Positions 1 to 9,964 are shown, counted from the stretch's first letter. The stretch: 64,000 nucleotides of DNA from Hemicordylus capensis (GCF_027244095.1 NC_069670.1:20883820-20947819), one strand, 5' to 3'. Numbers and translations: made by a program. The notes: generated by a model not told the origin, from the letters alone.

Positions 1-285
1 GAATGCTGCACTCCCGGCAGATATCCGTACTTTGGGCTCATTGTTGGCCTTCAAGAGAGCCCTAAAAACGTACTTGTTTGGCCTGGCCTTCCAAGGTTTC
101 TAAGTTGTTCTTCAATGTTTTTAAATTGGTTTTAAATGCCTCTGAATTGTGTTAAATTTGTTTTTCTATTGTTTTAAGCAGTTTGTTTTAAATTGTGTTT
201 GTTTTTGGTTTTTACTTGTGTACCACCCAGAGCCATTGGATGGGGCGGTCTAAAAATGAAATAAATAATTAGAACAGGTACATTG
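1..285 (+). repeat. L2-like LINE 3' end
   Basis: The stretch ends in a terminal part reading roughly CCACCCAGAGCCATTGGATGG, then GGCGGTCTAAAAATG and an AATAAATAA tail. The same architecture (acceptor-like CACTCTTACA block, T-rich middle, GGCGGTATAAAAAT, A/T tail) closes the L2-like element near 48.9 kb, which carries an endonuclease domain. It is cut by the window start. Confidence 0.6.
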
Positions 286-803
286 ATGCAAATATGCATT
301 AGCAGAAATATTTCAACACGCAACTTAACATATTCCTATCCCACATATTTCTTTTCCCCAAAGAGGCCATGCTTAGCCGTCTAGCAGTGACCAAACCACC
401 TGGGACCAGCTAAAGAGGATTTGGGGGCCCCCAGGGGGTGTGGAGGCCCTGGATTTCGGCCCAGAGAACCTCTGCTTCTCGCCTCCTGTGTTAGGTGTGA
501 AAGTGGCCGAAGGTCCTTCCTGCTGATGTGGTTGGCCTGGCCTGGTCCCCCGAGAAGGTAGGAAGAAGACCTCTCTTGTGCACACTGCTCCAGCCTTCTT
601 GTGTGTGCAACACCAAGTGAGAACACCCCAGCCTAGCCCCTCACCACATCACTGGCCCCTTCCACACTTCTTGCAGCCCTCGGGGTCCCCAGAACACAAC
701 TTGCCAAACACCAGACTGAGGTTCTGAAATAAGGACCTGATCATCTCTTCACATGAATCATGTGGCTCGTGGCTGAATTCTTTGCTTTACTTCTCCCCAT
801 CAG
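286..803. other. no gene recognised
   Basis: Single-copy-looking sequence upstream of the Ig-domain exon. Short open frames occur on both strands but none has splice context or recognisable residues. Confidence 0.5.
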
Positions 804-1116
804 ACAGTTACACCCCGAGCACCCGGGTGATACTTTTGCTCCCATCTGCTCATCCAACATCCAAGTCTGTGCAGAGTGACCGTCTTGCTTGCGTGGTCCA
901 TGGAGCATCCAACTTGGTCCAGGTGTCCTGGAGCATCTCTGGAGATCTTTGGGAAGAGGAACAGACGTTTTTGGCGAAAACCAGCAGCGGCTCCTTAACC
1001 TTCATCAGTCTCCCTTCCCTTCCCATGGACTCACAGATGAGAGAAAAGCTACACATGTGAAGTCAGGTTCAACTCTTCCAACACCACAGTGAAAAAGAGC
1101 ATCAGTTTCCCTACAG
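804..1116 (+). pseudogene. Ig C1-set domain exon of a membrane receptor (frame disturbed)
   Basis: The exon lies between a pyrimidine-tract acceptor (CCCCATCAG) and a strong donor (CTACAG/GTAAGT). It encodes an immunoglobulin constant-type domain. The B strand has the first cysteine (DRLACVVHG), strand C has VQVSWSISGD, strand E is SGSLTFISL and strand F is SYTCEVRF with the second cysteine, ending VKKSISFPT. The layout resembles Ig light-chain and TCR constant domains. The B-E part and the F-G part are in different frames, and the exon is 313 bp rather than a multiple of three. Either this copy is a pseudogene exon or there is a sequencing error near 1025-1045. The exon ends in phase 1, compatible with the transmembrane exon at 2327. 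No V domain was found in the window. Confidence 0.6.
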
Positions 1117-2326
1117 GTAAGTGAGCTTGTGTGGGACCCTTGATCATAAGGCTTCTCCCAGCTCTTGTTTCAACCAGATTTGCCAGGTGACTGCAAAGCC
1201 TGCTGTGGCCAGAATGCTCATTGGCATTACAAATGCCTCACTTCCCCAGGTTGCAATGCTCAGATACTCACAAGAGGGGTTCCAAGGCAGCTTAAGCAAG
1301 CCCATGCATGAAAACTCTTTGCTGGTTTGCTCTTTCCCCTGACGGGTAGGACGTTTCAGTCCACTTTTGAAGGCTCTGCTTCTGTGGGAGGACCCAGCAC
1401 GGCAGACCTACTCAAAATGGCCCCTTCCAGCAGCAGTCCCCTCTGCTGGGAAATGGGGCACGACCATCCTGCTGAGCGGCCTGCCCTCCCCTACAGTTTA
1501 ACCGTGAAACAGGAAGTCAGGTGGGGTGGTTGGGTTCTTTTTCAACACACAGCAGCCATTTCTGAGAAAAACTCATGGGGCCAGAATCTGTGTGTGGTGG
1601 GAGCGGGGTTGGGGAGGTAACACAGGGTTGTCTTTGGGGATGTCAGCAAGCAAGGCAGCTCAGAGTTGCAGGATCTCAGAGAGCATCCAGTTTGCCACTG
1701 ATTGCAAGCAGTGCCAGCCAGAGATGGGCTGAGGCCTCCCCTGCCTCTGGGCTCCATCCCTCCCTCCTCCCTGCCTGGAGAGCGGAGACCAGTCTGGCTG
1801 CAGGTCCGGAGAAGTGCCAGGTTCCCAGCGTAGATCTGGTCAAGGATGTGGGGGCTGCCTTGGGGGCTCCTGTTATGGAGGATCTTCAGGCTCTGGACCC
1901 AGTTGGGGGCTCAGGACTGGGTCCAATGTTCAAGTTGGCTGGGCCTCATTCCCAGGATTGGACCCCAAGTTGCTGCTCAAGGTTAGGTCATGATGTAAGC
2001 CAGGGCTTGAGAAATCCCAGGTGCCAGGGAACCATGGCGCCTAGGAATTTGACCTTGAAGCCTAGACTAGGATATTCAGAAGAGAAGTTATTTAATAAGG
2101 TCTTCATTTGCCCCCGGCAGTCCTGTTTCTGTTCTCTGTTACTTGGAAAGGGGACAAAGAGAAACTGTTTAACCTCCCACTTCACAATGACCATCACTAA
2201 GCTGGTAATTTTGTCAGGAATTCACTGACTGACTCCTAAACCTTTGGGCTGGATCCAGATCCAAAGTAAATTTGTCAAGGGCCGACATGGGCACCCCTGT
2301 TTCTTCTCTTCCTCCTCCTCTTAAAG
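1117..2326. other. probable intron, no gene recognised
   Basis: A 217-codon open frame crosses much of it but has no family features. The last 250 bases align by eye with 28870-29124, so the paralogous block extends at least this far upstream. Confidence 0.45.
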
Positions 2327-2452
2327 CTTCCTCTGCAGACCTGAAGGAGAATTGCCTGAACTACGCAGTACCTGTGGCTGTCCTGGGCGTCTCGGCCTCC
2401 CTGCTGCTTCTCCTGAGCTGTCTGTGGTCTCAGCTCTGTCCTTCCGGGCCAG
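2327..2452 (+). CDS. transmembrane exon of the Ig receptor (copy A)
   Basis: A 126-bp exon between acceptor CTCTTAAAG and donor CCAG/GTAATA, phase 1 at both ends. It reads a short connecting peptide with one cysteine (DLKENCLNYA) followed by a hydrophobic helix, VPVAVLGVSASLLLLLS, then a short juxtamembrane part with a cysteine (WSQLCPSGP). The helix has no charged residue, so it lacks the usual lysine or arginine for pairing with DAP12/CD3-type adaptors. It is nearly identical to the exon at 29125. Splicing from the C1 exon at 804 would keep frame. In this copy no ITIM tail exon was found downstream. Confidence 0.65.
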
Positions 2453-2549
2453 GTAATACCAACAAGCACACCCTAAGAGGGGAGAGAAGAATAGTTCACA
2501 TCTGAATATTGCTTTATATAGAAGGAAACACTCCCCAGCAAGTCTCACT

Positions 2550-2785
2550 AAAGGGGGAGAGCTAGTCTCGTAGGAGCGAGCATGAATTGTCCCCTTTGCT
2601 AAGCAGGGTCTGCCCTAGTTTGCATTTGAATGGGAGACAACATGTGTGAGCACTGGAAGATATTCCCCTTAGGGGATGGGGCTGTTCTGGGAAGAGCATC
2701 AGCATGCAGAAGGTTCCAGGTTCCCTCCCGGACACCTCTGACAACTGGTCTGACTCAGTATAAGTCAGTTCCCTATGTTCCTGTG
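2550..2785 (+). repeat. 5S rRNA/tRNA composite SINE
   Basis: The head contains GCTAAGCAGGGTCTGCCCT and GAATGGGAGAC, which follow the internal-promoter part of vertebrate 5S rRNA. The tail has GGTCTGACTCAGTATAAG and a CCTATGTTCCT ending, shared with the tRNA-headed SINE that follows. Confidence 0.7.
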
Positions 2786-2824
2786 TGTGTTTTTCTTTGG
2801 CGGTGGTGGGTGGTGGGTGGGATG

Positions 2825-3022
2825 GGTCTGGAGCTCAGTGGTAGAGTATTTGCTTTGCATGCAGAAGGTCTCACATTCAGTTCCTGGCAGCATCTCCAAG
2901 TAGGGCTGGGAAAGATTCCAGCCTGAATTTTGAGGAGCTGCTGCCAGTCAGTGTTGGCAATACTCAGCTAGGTGGACCAATGATCTGACTCAGCAGAAGG
3001 CAGCTTCCTCTGTTCCTGTTTG
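2825..3022 (+). repeat. tRNA-headed SINE
   Basis: It begins with an A-box-like GCTCAGTGGTAGAG and carries GCATGCAGAAGGTCTCA before a degenerate B box. The body has GCTGCTGCCAGTCAGTGT and GGACCAATGATCTGACTCAG, and it ends CTCTGTTCCTG. Its body is the same as the second half of the 5S-headed SINEs. Confidence 0.7.
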
Positions 3023-3520
3023 CTTATCCACTTATTTTTCATGGTAATTTACATTCAATAAATGTAAATTTTATACCAAAGTGAAGATACAACAAAACTC
3101 CATTAATATTACATTTAAAACCTTGAAATCAGTTAAACACTAAGAACCATAGAACACCAAAAAAGCAGATAAACAGAAGCAGGAAAGCTGAGAGACCTGA
3201 CAACCCCTACGGGTCAAAAGCATGGAAGATTGAGTAACAGCCGTACTATACCAATGCTAGCTCTGCTTTACACTTCTGTGTTTTCTGGCTTTTCTGTGTT
3301 GGGGGCACCACAAAGAGAGCTTTGCTTCTGCCAGTTCCCCCTACCCAAAAGAGGGAGATTTGGAAGGGGCCCCTTGGCATTGGGTGTGCATTGGATGCAG
3401 GCGTCAGCACTCTGGGATCTCCGACTTGCATTGCTTTCTTATTTGTTTGCTTTTTGTGTTTTTAAAGCAAACTGCTATCCTTTCAGGTGATGGACACCAG
3501 CTTGAGATAGCAGCAGTTCC
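3023..3520. other. no gene recognised
   Basis: AT-rich intron-like sequence. An 86-codon plus-strand frame near 3230 has no supporting features. Confidence 0.4.
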
Positions 3521-3524
3521 CAAA

Positions 3525-3556
3525 TATTATTTATTTATTTATTTATTTATTTACAC
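3525..3556 (+). repeat. (TTTA)n microsatellite
   Basis: Pure ATTT repeats; a (TAT)n run follows near 3670. Confidence 0.85.
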
Positions 3557-3679
3557 AGTCAGACAAGTGTTATTGACTGGTTTGTTTTATCCAGACATTG
3601 AGTCCTTCCCAAGGACCTGGGATGGCTGAATTTTATGGTCAATGTTGTTGCTGTTGTTATAGATATCGTATTATTATTA

Positions 3680-3810
3680 TTATTAATTCGATTTCTATAC
3701 TGCCCTTCCAAAAATGGCTCAGGGCGGTTTACAAAGAGAATTAACAAACAAATAAATAAGATGGCTCCCTGTCCCCAAAGGGCTCACATTCTAAAAAGAA
3801 ACATAAGAAT
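3680..3810 (+). repeat. interspersed repeat with CTCAGGGCGGTTTAC core (truncated)
   Basis: Matches by eye the longer copies near 5065 and 27870, with ACTGCCCTTCCAAAAATGG, the GGGCGGTTTAC core and CCCTGTCCCCAAAGGGCTCA. Probably the 3' part of a LINE or a SINE using it; the family was not fixed. Confidence 0.55.
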
Positions 3811-3860
3811 ACACAAATCTGTGTTTGTTCTCCCTCTCCCTTTCTCTCTCCCTTTTTAAG

Positions 3861-3987
3861 CTTCACCTGCAGGAGCCAATCACAACTTCCTGAGCAATAA
3901 AGTGCCTCCAACTGCCAGGGCCATGTGGATGTTGCTGCTGCTTCTTCTTGTGAGTTGCCTTTGGATCCGGCTGTACTTCCATCCCAA
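3861..3987 (+). CDS. second transmembrane exon, related receptor
   Basis: Opens after TTTTTAAG, like the exon at 2327, and closes at CCCAA/GTAAGA. It encodes a polar stretch (AGANHNFLSNKVPPTARA) and a helix, MWMLLLLLLVSCLWIRLYF. The CLW near the helix end is shared with the exon at 2327 (SCLWSQL), suggesting an old duplicate. Here an arginine sits near the cytoplasmic edge (WIRLY). The exon is one base longer than its relative, so its donor phase differs. It could be an alternative tail for the same gene or the remnant of a neighbouring receptor. Confidence 0.45.
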
Positions 3988-3994
3988 GTAAGAT

Positions 3995-4195
3995 CCATCA
4001 ATCAAGCCTTTATTACGGTCAGAGACCAGCATAAAATTGATACAGGCTAAAAATTGACAAATAACTTGGACAACATAACTTGACAAATCTGAAATTAAGG
4101 ATGATTGCAATTTAAAAGGCAAGTTAAAATTCATATTAGTACATAACATCAAAAGGCTAAAACTAAGAATGATTGCAGATTTAAAAGTAAAATAG
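3995..4195 (-). repeat. LINE 3'-tail fragment
   Basis: Begins ATCAATCAAGCCTTTATTACGG, like the reversed LINE tail at 54415 (ATCAATTTTATTACGGCC). On the minus strand this is a tail ending ...TAATAAA then GATT/GATG repeats. Confidence 0.4.
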
Positions 4196-4429
4196 ATCTG
4201 TGGTCTGTGGTCTGTGGTCAGATTCCAGAAATCTTAGTCAGTTAATTGTGTGAGTGTTACTATTCAGTTGATCAAACCTGCATCCGTTTCAATATCCATA
4301 CAATCAAGAACTCTTGCTTAGTTTTTAGAAGAGATTTGCAGGAAGAGCTGTCTTAGAAGAGGCATGCCTTTCTGTGTGGGAGTAGAATGCCTCATCTAAG
4401 ATGGCCATTGTATTTTCCATCCCTAGCAC

Positions 4430-4595
4430 AGGACCTCCAGTGACTGTTGCTGGTGTCTTATCATATGTTTCTTTTCAGATTGTGAGCCCTTTGGGGACAG
4501 GGAGCCATTTTATTTATTTATTTGTTATTTCTCGATGTAAACCTCTTTGAAAACTTTTGTTGAAAAGCGGTATATAAATATTTGTTGTTGTTTCT
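4430..4595 (+). repeat. SINE/LINE tail with TGTGAGCCCTTTGGGGACAG
   Basis: Carries TGTGAGCCCTTTGGGGACAG, then AAAAGCGGTATATAAATATTTG. A second copy is at 31345-31505. Confidence 0.6.
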
Positions 4596-4849
4596 TAAAA
4601 AAAATCTTCTGCTCAATTCTTTGAGGCCACCATTTCAATCAATCAAAATAAATATAAGTAAGAAATATGCTAAATAAATAAAATATTTTAATCAAGTCAT
4701 TAACTAACTTCTGAGCAGAGGTGACATTGTTCAAAGATTGACACATATGTTTCTGTTGACTTGAGGGAAGGCATTTAGTAGAAGGAAGCCACCTCTGGTG
4801 CACTGCTGGTACCTGCATTTAAAACCCCCCTCAGCCATGAAGAGGCCTT

Positions 4850-4945
4850 GAATCTCAGCTACCTCAAAGGGCTGTTGTGAGAATACAGTGGGGAAATGCC
4901 ATGTCTGCCACTCTAAGCTCCAGGGTGGATATGAATATGACAACC
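4850..4945 (+). repeat. Sauria-type SINE fragment
   Basis: CTACCTCAAAGGGCTGTTGTG and the CTCTAAGCTCCAGGGTGGATAT-like tail correspond to the 3' half of the full copy at 38557. Confidence 0.5.
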
Positions 4946-5064
4946 AATTGAGTCACCAGAATCAAGAAAGCAGAGGCAAGAGTCTCCATGGTAGATATCT
5001 TAGAGCCATGCAGTTGACTTGACTTCTATTCATTCATTCATTCATTTATTCATTCATTTCATTC

Positions 5065-5300
5065 ATTCGACTTCTATACCGCCCTTCCAAAAATGGCTCA
5101 GGGCGGTTTACACAGAGAAATAATAAATACATAAGATGGATCCCTGTCCCCAAAGGGCTCACAATCTAAAAAGAAAAACAAGATAGACACCAGCAGCAGT
5201 CACTGGAGGTCCTGTGCTGGGGGTGGAGAGGGCCAGTGACTCTCCCCCTGCTCAATAAAGAGAATCACCACATTAAAAGGTGCCTCTTTGCTAAGTTAGC
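5065..5300 (+). repeat. interspersed repeat with CTCAGGGCGGTTTAC core
   Basis: The fullest copy in the window: TTCTATACCGCCCTTCC, the GGGCGGTTTACACAG core, CCCCAAAGGGCTCACAATC, AGTCACTGGAGGTCCTGTG and GGTGCCTCTTTGCTAAGTTAG. Confidence 0.6.
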
Positions 5301-5419
5301 AGGGGTAACTTATTCTGAAGTATGTCCACTATCACACACACAAAACCTCTAACACAGAACAGGCAGGAAATGTAAGTGGTCCAATAACCATGGGTTTCTC
5401 TCCTTTTGTTTATTTGCAG

Positions 5420-5489
5420 CTGAGTTTGCATCAAAGAATCAGGACAGGAACAAGAGGAGTCATGCATTGCAAGGGAAACATCGATAGAT
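5420..5489 (+). CDS. possible cytoplasmic-tail exon (copy A)
   Basis: After acceptor TTTATTTGCAG a phase-1 reading gives EFASKNQDRNKRSHALQGKHR and a stop, a short basic tail without a tyrosine. The corresponding sequence starts at 31850 in the other block. Its partner exon is uncertain: the exon at 2327 ends in the right phase, the one at 3861 does not. Confidence 0.35.
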
Positions 5490-5730
5490 TGGGAGGACCT
5501 ATGAAAAGCCAGGAGACGGTCAAACGGTAGATGATTCTTGGGATTGAAAGCAGAGTGGATCAGACAGAAGGCCAGTTCACCACCACCACCACACATACAC
5601 ACACGCACACACAAACACACAGACCATAGTAGATTCAGCTTGGTCATTAAAGTAAGTTAGAAAATAAGGCCATGGATGCCATTAGTACAGAAAAAGTCGT
5701 GCTTAATGCAAGCTTCAACATTTAGCATGT

Positions 5731-5872
5731 TCAAAGATGATAAACTCTGGACTTTGCTTTTCTTCTTTGTGTCCTTTCTTCTGTTAAAAGCAATAAGAAC
5801 TTTTTCCAACTGGCTGCATCCATCCCTTTGACCCACATCTCCGTTCCTGTGACGGGCTTCTGCATAATCAGT
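5731..5872 (-). CDS. possible cytoplasmic-tail exon, opposite-strand receptor (copy A)
   Basis: On the minus strand an acceptor TCTTCCAG precedes ACTGATTATGCAGAAGCC. In phase 0 this gives TDYAEARHRNG; in phase 1 it stops at once. The paralogous site at 32539 reads TDCAELRCKN then stop. The pair suggests an ancestral TDYAEL-like tyrosine motif. Start and end are approximate. Confidence 0.3.
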
Positions 5873-6436
5873 CTGGAAGAGAAGAGGGAAGGGAAGAAAA
5901 AGTTTCTTCCACTTTCCAAAAGATGCAGTGTTTGCTCACCTGGACCCCATTTCACCACAGGTGATCAGGCAACTGGCCATTGACTAGCCTCTTAATGGAG
6001 CATCGTCCAAAGGTTTATCCATAAGCGTGCTCTACCACAGTCCCCTATCACCTGTAGCCTCCTTCCCTCTCACTGCCACTTCTTTTCCCCAAGACCACTT
6101 GCTGGACCTGCTTCATCCTACCTCTCTCAAGGTGAGCCCAAGCTCACCTTACAACACCAGCCACTTCCTATTATCCCAGGTACTAGTTTCCCAAGGAATT
6201 TGGACTCATTTCTTCCAAGCCCTTTGGGCGTCCTGTGCATCTTTTTGAAACCTGAGTAGTGTGTGTGTGTGTGTGGAGCGGATGCTGTTAGCTGTGGGGT
6301 CTGCCCCATGGGAATTGGAGTAGCTGGCTTCTCTGCATTTCCTGTGGGGGGGGGTGAAGAAGGCAGACTACATTACTCTAGAGCAAGGGCTGGGATATAA
6401 CACCATTCACCTTACAGCAAACACATGGCCTTTGGA

Positions 6437-6532
6437 CAGATGCTTTCTGAAGATGAAGACCTTGGCTGTGACCAACAGGAGGGTGACAATACAGGGTAGC
6501 CCAAAAGGGTGTGTGTGCAGTTTCCTGTAGAA
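6437..6532 (-). pseudogene. transmembrane exon, opposite-strand receptor (copy A)
   Basis: Read on the minus strand after acceptor TTTCTACAG, one frame gives FGLPCIVTLLLVTAKVFIFR followed by KHLSK. The exon is about seven bases shorter than its paralogue at 33053-33154, where the frame begins NCTPILYIGLPSILILLL. The indel shifts frame between the two copies and the GT donor of the paralogue is not kept here, so copy A is probably not functional. Confidence 0.45.
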
Positions 6533-6969
6533 AGAGGAGGAGAGGGGGAAGGAGAAAGAGCAACTAAAGCAGCCAGAAGGTCCACCGAGGGCAAAGCAGA
6601 AAGTTCCCAGGGGCTTCATGATGCTTAATTTACTATTAATGCTCCCTTCGCTCGATGTGGCTGAAGGCCTCCATCTGGGATGCTTCCTGTCCCGGGAAGG
6701 GGCGGGAGATTCCAAGAAGGAGGTGGGTGGGGCCTTCTCCACTCTGCCTTCCGTTCTCACACAGCCTTCTTCCCACCATTCCATATCTCTGCCACCAAAA
6801 TCACCCTCATTGGCTCACCTGGGCTCACCTGATTAGAGCTGGATTAACTGGTCGCTGCGTCTGCTTCGGCCACTGACCTCTCCCTTGGAAGTCCTTTTCT
6901 GAGGCTTTTGTGGGCAGGCAACCATTTCTTTGGCTTTTCTATGTCAACACTGGGAGACCTTCCTTTTTG

Positions 6970-7075
6970 TTAAGAACAGAAGAACCACCCGGCTGGACCA
7001 GACCTAAATCCCATCCCATCCAGCGCCCTTTTCACACAGTGGCCCACCAGATGCCCCGGGGAGCCACACAACCAG
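6970..7075 (-). repeat. CR1 3'-terminal fragment
   Basis: Reverse complement carries GTGGGCCACTGTGTGAAA and CTGGACTAGATG-like sequence, as at the CR1 end near 56640. Confidence 0.5.
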
Positions 7076-7129
7076 TGTTTTTCACTCTGGAGGGTTGTGG
7101 AAACTGCCTTAAGAGTATGTTGCAGCAAG

Positions 7130-8150
7130 TGCCCAAAGGAGAGCAACTGTGGTTAAAAAACATTTCTATACTAAAGGTGGATATCATATTCCGGCAGCCC
7201 TCAAGGTGCTCCAGGTCAAAATATTAGCCCAAATGTTATACGGGATTCAGACCTTCCCTACAGGTCACTTTTCTATATTGGAAGCTGTTCAGGCGGGCTT
7301 CCTTCGGGCTATGTTCCATCTTCCTCAATGTGTTTCCAGTGCTGCCTTACGCCTTGAATCTGGAGTGATTAGAGTAGAAGCCCAGGTGTGGTTATATCTG
7401 ATTAACTTTTGGCTGAAACCCCACGCTCGCCCCTTGGGGCCTTGGGCCATTAGTGTTGGAAGATGAATTCCCGTCATCCTGGTGAAAGAACAGGTCATCT
7501 TGGGTAAGTGTGGGTTCACATGGCAATATCTGTCATCTTGAACACCTGATGCTGCTAAAAGGATAGTCAAGCAAAGAGTGCTCGATATGGAGAAACAAAG
7601 AGAAAGGAGTTTGATGACTGCAAAGAACACCTTAGGCAGTTTTTCAAACTAGGATATTTGATACGCCTGGCCGCTTTAGGTCATAGAAGAGCTTTCTCAC
7701 AGGCACGCTTTAACGCGTTACCTTCTGTGGTGTTAGAAGGGAGGTTTAAGGGAATTCCCTTAAGGAATCGGTTATGCCCTTGTGACGCTGGAGTTGTAGA
7801 GTCGGTAGCACACGTCCTTTTACACTCTCTTTGATAGGACTATTCTTCCTATCTGGATAGAACCTCTTTTAAAAGACAAACCGGGTTATTCTGATGATTA
7901 TTATGTTTCTTATTTTTTTTAATGGATCGCCACTCGGAGGTGACAGAGAGGATTGCAAGATTTTGTGCAGCGGCTTGTAAAATGAGACGAGATAAACTTA
8001 GCTGTGTATGACCTTGCCATTCTTGTAACTCAGCTTTATCTAATTTATTCTTTTGATATTGTGTATTTTGTATTGTATTGTATTGTATTGTATTGATTTT
8101 ATTCCTTGTTTTCTTGGTCATGGACTGTAATAATAAATTTGATTGATTGG
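7130..8150 (+). mobile_element. LINE ORF2 3' fragment, R4/Vingi-like (family unresolved)
   Basis: The frame at 7149-7466 reads QVKILAQMLYGIQTF, GHFSILEAVQAGFLRAMF and SSAALRLESGVIRVEAQVWL, typical of the thumb region of a LINE polymerase. Further on, in other frames, comes a cysteine-histidine tail (RLCPCDAGVVESVAHVLLH). Several frame breaks make it a relic. It ends in AATAAATTTGATTGATTGG. The same tail domain recurs at 41575, 54430, 55497 and 63630. Confidence 0.6.
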
Positions 8151-8154
8151 TGTG

Positions 8155-8545
8155 GGAAAGTGCTTCCTTTCTGTGGTCCTAAATTTCCTGGCCTTTTGTT
8201 TCATGGGATGACCCCTGGTTCTAGTGTTGCAAGAGAGGAAGAAGAACTTCTTCCTATCCATCTTCTCCACACCATCCATCATTTTGCAGACCTCTCTCAT
8301 GTCTCCCCGTTGTCACCTCTTTTCTGAACTAAAAAGCCCCAGATGCTGTAGCTTTGCCTCCTAAGGAAGGTGCTCCAGGCCCCTGATCATCTGGCTTGCC
8401 CTCTTCTGCACCTTCTCCAGTTCTACAATGTCCCCTGGAAGACACGGTGACCAGAACTGGACAGAGAACTGCAAAGGGAGCCGCACCATAGACTTGTATA
8501 AAGAATAACAATAAGAGCAGTTTTCTTTTCAATCCCCTTCCTAAT
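8155..8545 (-). repeat. CR1 LINE 3' fragment
   Basis: Contains AACTAAAAAGCCCCAGATG and CCTTCTCCAGTTCTACAATG, matching the CR1 3' region at 61225-61330. Confidence 0.65.
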
Positions 8546-8899
8546 GGTGAAAATCGGGCCTATAAATATTTATATATTTATATATTTGTTGTAGTAGTAA
8601 TTGAAGCCTTGGGATGGATTACGGCCAAGGAGCAACGCTTCTAGCCGGAATTGGGGACTAGAAAATACAGGAAAATACAGCTAATTTTTGGCAACATCGC
8701 CCATGCAACGTTGTAGGATAAAATCCAAAAGAAGCCATCAGAAATGCGAACGGCACCTTGCTGACAGCACAGAGACTATGATGTCGAAACACAGGCAGTA
8801 TGGAAGCACATTTAATTGACATGTAGTCACACTGTTGTAGTGTGTAATCTGGAACGTGCTCTGGAGGTGGAAAGGGTCTCCCAGAAGGGATTTGGGACA

Positions 8900-9529
8900 G
8901 TGCCCCTCTAGCAAGAGTGGGGAAGGCGGAGGCCTCTTGGGGGGAACAAGGACGTGGCCTGGAAAGGAGAGACCCTTGGACCAGCGGCCGTTGAGTTGGC
9001 AGTTAGCTGGTGATGCGTCCCCCTTTGTGACATCACCTGTCGCTACTGGGTCCTGGGGCAGCCGTTATCTCTGGCTCCCTTGAATGAATGTGAGAGTGAA
9101 AGAGAGCAGGTGTCTGAGAGAGAGGCTGTGGCAGCGAAAGTCGTTTAGAGAGAGATTGGGCGCGATTGTGAGAGAGAAAGAGAGAGAGATTGAGTAGAGT
9201 GTAGAGGAAGGATATCGAAGCGATTTGAAGCGGGGATTTGTTTGGGATAGGGAGGGGGGAGGTGGTTGGGGTTGGTTTTAGTTTCTGTGAGTTTTTAGAT
9301 TTTGTTTTTCTGATAGCGTTAGATTTAGTTAGATTGTAGTTAGATTGAGTTAGGTTTCTTGGGTTTCAAAGTATTCGTTGGAGAGGGAGGGATTGGGAGG
9401 GGGTTGGGGTTTGTCTGTTTTAGTTTGGGGAGTTTTGTTTTTTGTTGTTCTTTTTGAGTTAGTTAGTGTTAGTGTTGGTGTTAGTGTTGGAAATTTTTAT
9501 CGTCGAGGAACAGCGATCCTGCTGATTAT
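8900..9529 (+). promoter_or_regulatory. possible noncoding first exon with strong donor
   Basis: A GC-rich start (GCGGCCGTTGAGTTGGC near 8985) leads into purine-rich and then GT-rich sequence without coding potential. It closes at TTAT/GTAAGTATT, a near-ideal splice donor. The spliced coding exons starting at 11489 have no start codon upstream in sight, so this could be their 5' untranslated exon. No TATA box or other promoter element was identified; this is inference from position. Confidence 0.25.
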
Positions 9530-9964
9530 GTAAGTATTGATTTAATTCTTCCATTCCATTTCATTTAGAAAGCACCTAATACTCTGATCTCAAGGCATGG
9601 CATGTTGAGGGTTGTAATATTTATCCCAAAGTAAATAAGCAGAGCACTAAACAGAGCTACCCACTCCAGTTAACAGAGTGGTTTTGCAGAGTTTAGTTCT
9701 TGCAGCTATTTATAGAAGACATGGGAGATTCTTGTAGAATAAAATACTAATTCAGTTGATTAGTGAAGTACACCTTTGGAGAGGAAAGACCATCCAAAGG
9801 TCTACATAAGGAATAGGTCGGAAGAGAGAGAGAGGTGTCCATCTGCTCTCTAAGAGGAAAGGAAGGGATTCTGTGACTCAACAGGAAATAGCTGAGGAGT
9901 CATATCAGGTTCCTGAAGAACATCTCGGTAATATTAAGACTGTTGATATTTGAATTTATTAAGA
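9530..9964. other. no gene recognised
   Basis: Intron-like sequence without open frames or recognised repeats. Confidence 0.4.

Noticed and set aside
2580-2640. 5S rRNA gene
   Set aside because: Only the internal-promoter part is 5S-like, it is diverged and it is repeated as a SINE head across the window.
5291-5647. 118-codon minus frame with a cysteine-rich start
   Set aside because: Covers a CA/CC microsatellite and a repeat; no family residues.
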